A stretch of DNA of 6,903 nucleotides, from the NCBI GenBank assembly GCA_017959195.1, contig JAGDBE010000063.1:1-6903 (forward strand), read 5' to 3'. Of the stretch, positions 6,792 to 6,903 are shown piece after piece. Below the pieces are notes generated by a model that saw only the letters and a list, made by a program, of their open reading frames with translations, had not been told where the DNA came from and did not search any database. Each line of letters starts with the position of its first letter. Within the stretch, counting starts at the first letter, position 1. Made by a program: the position numbers and the translations under genes. This DNA comes from Clostridia bacterium. Lineage in GTDB: Bacteria > Bacillota > Clostridia > Oscillospirales > CAG-382.

Positions 6792-6903
6792 TTGAATTCT
6801 GACAACAACCGCAGCGTAAATACTTACAGAAAAGATCAATTATCGGAACTCAAAAAGAAAAGCAGAAATAAAAAATATAAAAACAGACTGATTGCTTTCT
6901 TAA
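6792..6903 (+). CDS. Probable FtsQ/DivIB cell division protein, N-terminal fragment
   Basis: Only the first 37 codons are visible; the frame is open to the right edge. The peptide begins (M)NSDNNRSVNTYRKD, becomes strongly basic (KKKSRNKKYKNR at about 21-32) and ends in the start of a hydrophobic run (LIAFL). A polar, positively charged cytoplasmic N-terminus leading into a membrane segment is the layout of FtsQ/DivIB, a bitopic divisome protein that usually lies just downstream of murG (or murG-murB) in dcw clusters. It does not look like MurB, MurC or MurA, which start with soluble nucleotide- or flavin-binding folds. The start is probably TTG 6792; GTG 6783 in the same frame would add three residues (MKN). 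The POTRA and beta domains that would confirm the call lie outside the window, so the identity is inferred mainly from context. Confidence 0.6.
   Translation, partial: MNSDNNRSVNTYRKDQLSELKKKSRNKKYKNRLIAFL

Overview
This window is a stretch of a division and cell wall (dcw/mra) gene cluster. All genes lie on the + strand and are packed head to tail with gaps of 12 to 45 nt, most simply read as one operon. The protein families point to a Clostridia-like member of the Firmicutes (Bacillota). The RsmH C-terminus carries the Cys-rich CxC...CVCG signature, the class B penicillin-binding protein has two C-terminal PASTA domains, and the FtsL-like protein is of the short Firmicutes type in its core. 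Ribosome binding sites are AGGAG-like, arginine is often AGA and isoleucine often ATA. By eye the base composition is intermediate (an estimate, not computed). I cannot name a species, and assignment below phylum level is inference.

Layout: the 3' end of rsmH (16S rRNA C1402 N4-methyltransferase) at 3-266; an FtsL-like bitopic division protein at 279-884; a class B PBP of the FtsI/SpoVD family at 907-3159; mraY at 3196-4179; ftsW/spoVE, a SEDS glycosyltransferase, from a TTG start at 4210 to 5583; murG at 5629-6768; and the first 37 codons of a protein that looks like FtsQ/DivIB, running off the right edge. No stretch over 300 bases lacks a gene. I see no tRNA, rRNA, CRISPR array, mobile element or convincing terminator.

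How the genes work together: MraY makes lipid I from UDP-MurNAc-pentapeptide and undecaprenyl phosphate. MurG adds GlcNAc to give lipid II. After flipping, the SEDS protein polymerises lipid II into glycan and the PBP crosslinks it. FtsL and FtsQ/DivIB are the bitopic regulators that hold and activate this septal synthase.

The window is an ordinary conserved housekeeping locus, and I find no undescribed system in it. Points worth a second look are: the absence of murE, murF, murD, murC and murB from positions where they usually sit; a near-consensus extended -10 promoter inside mraY; a cysteine pair in the PBP whose spacing matches the SpoVD redox switch; non-ATG starts on ftsW and the downstream gene; and an unusually long FtsL-like protein.
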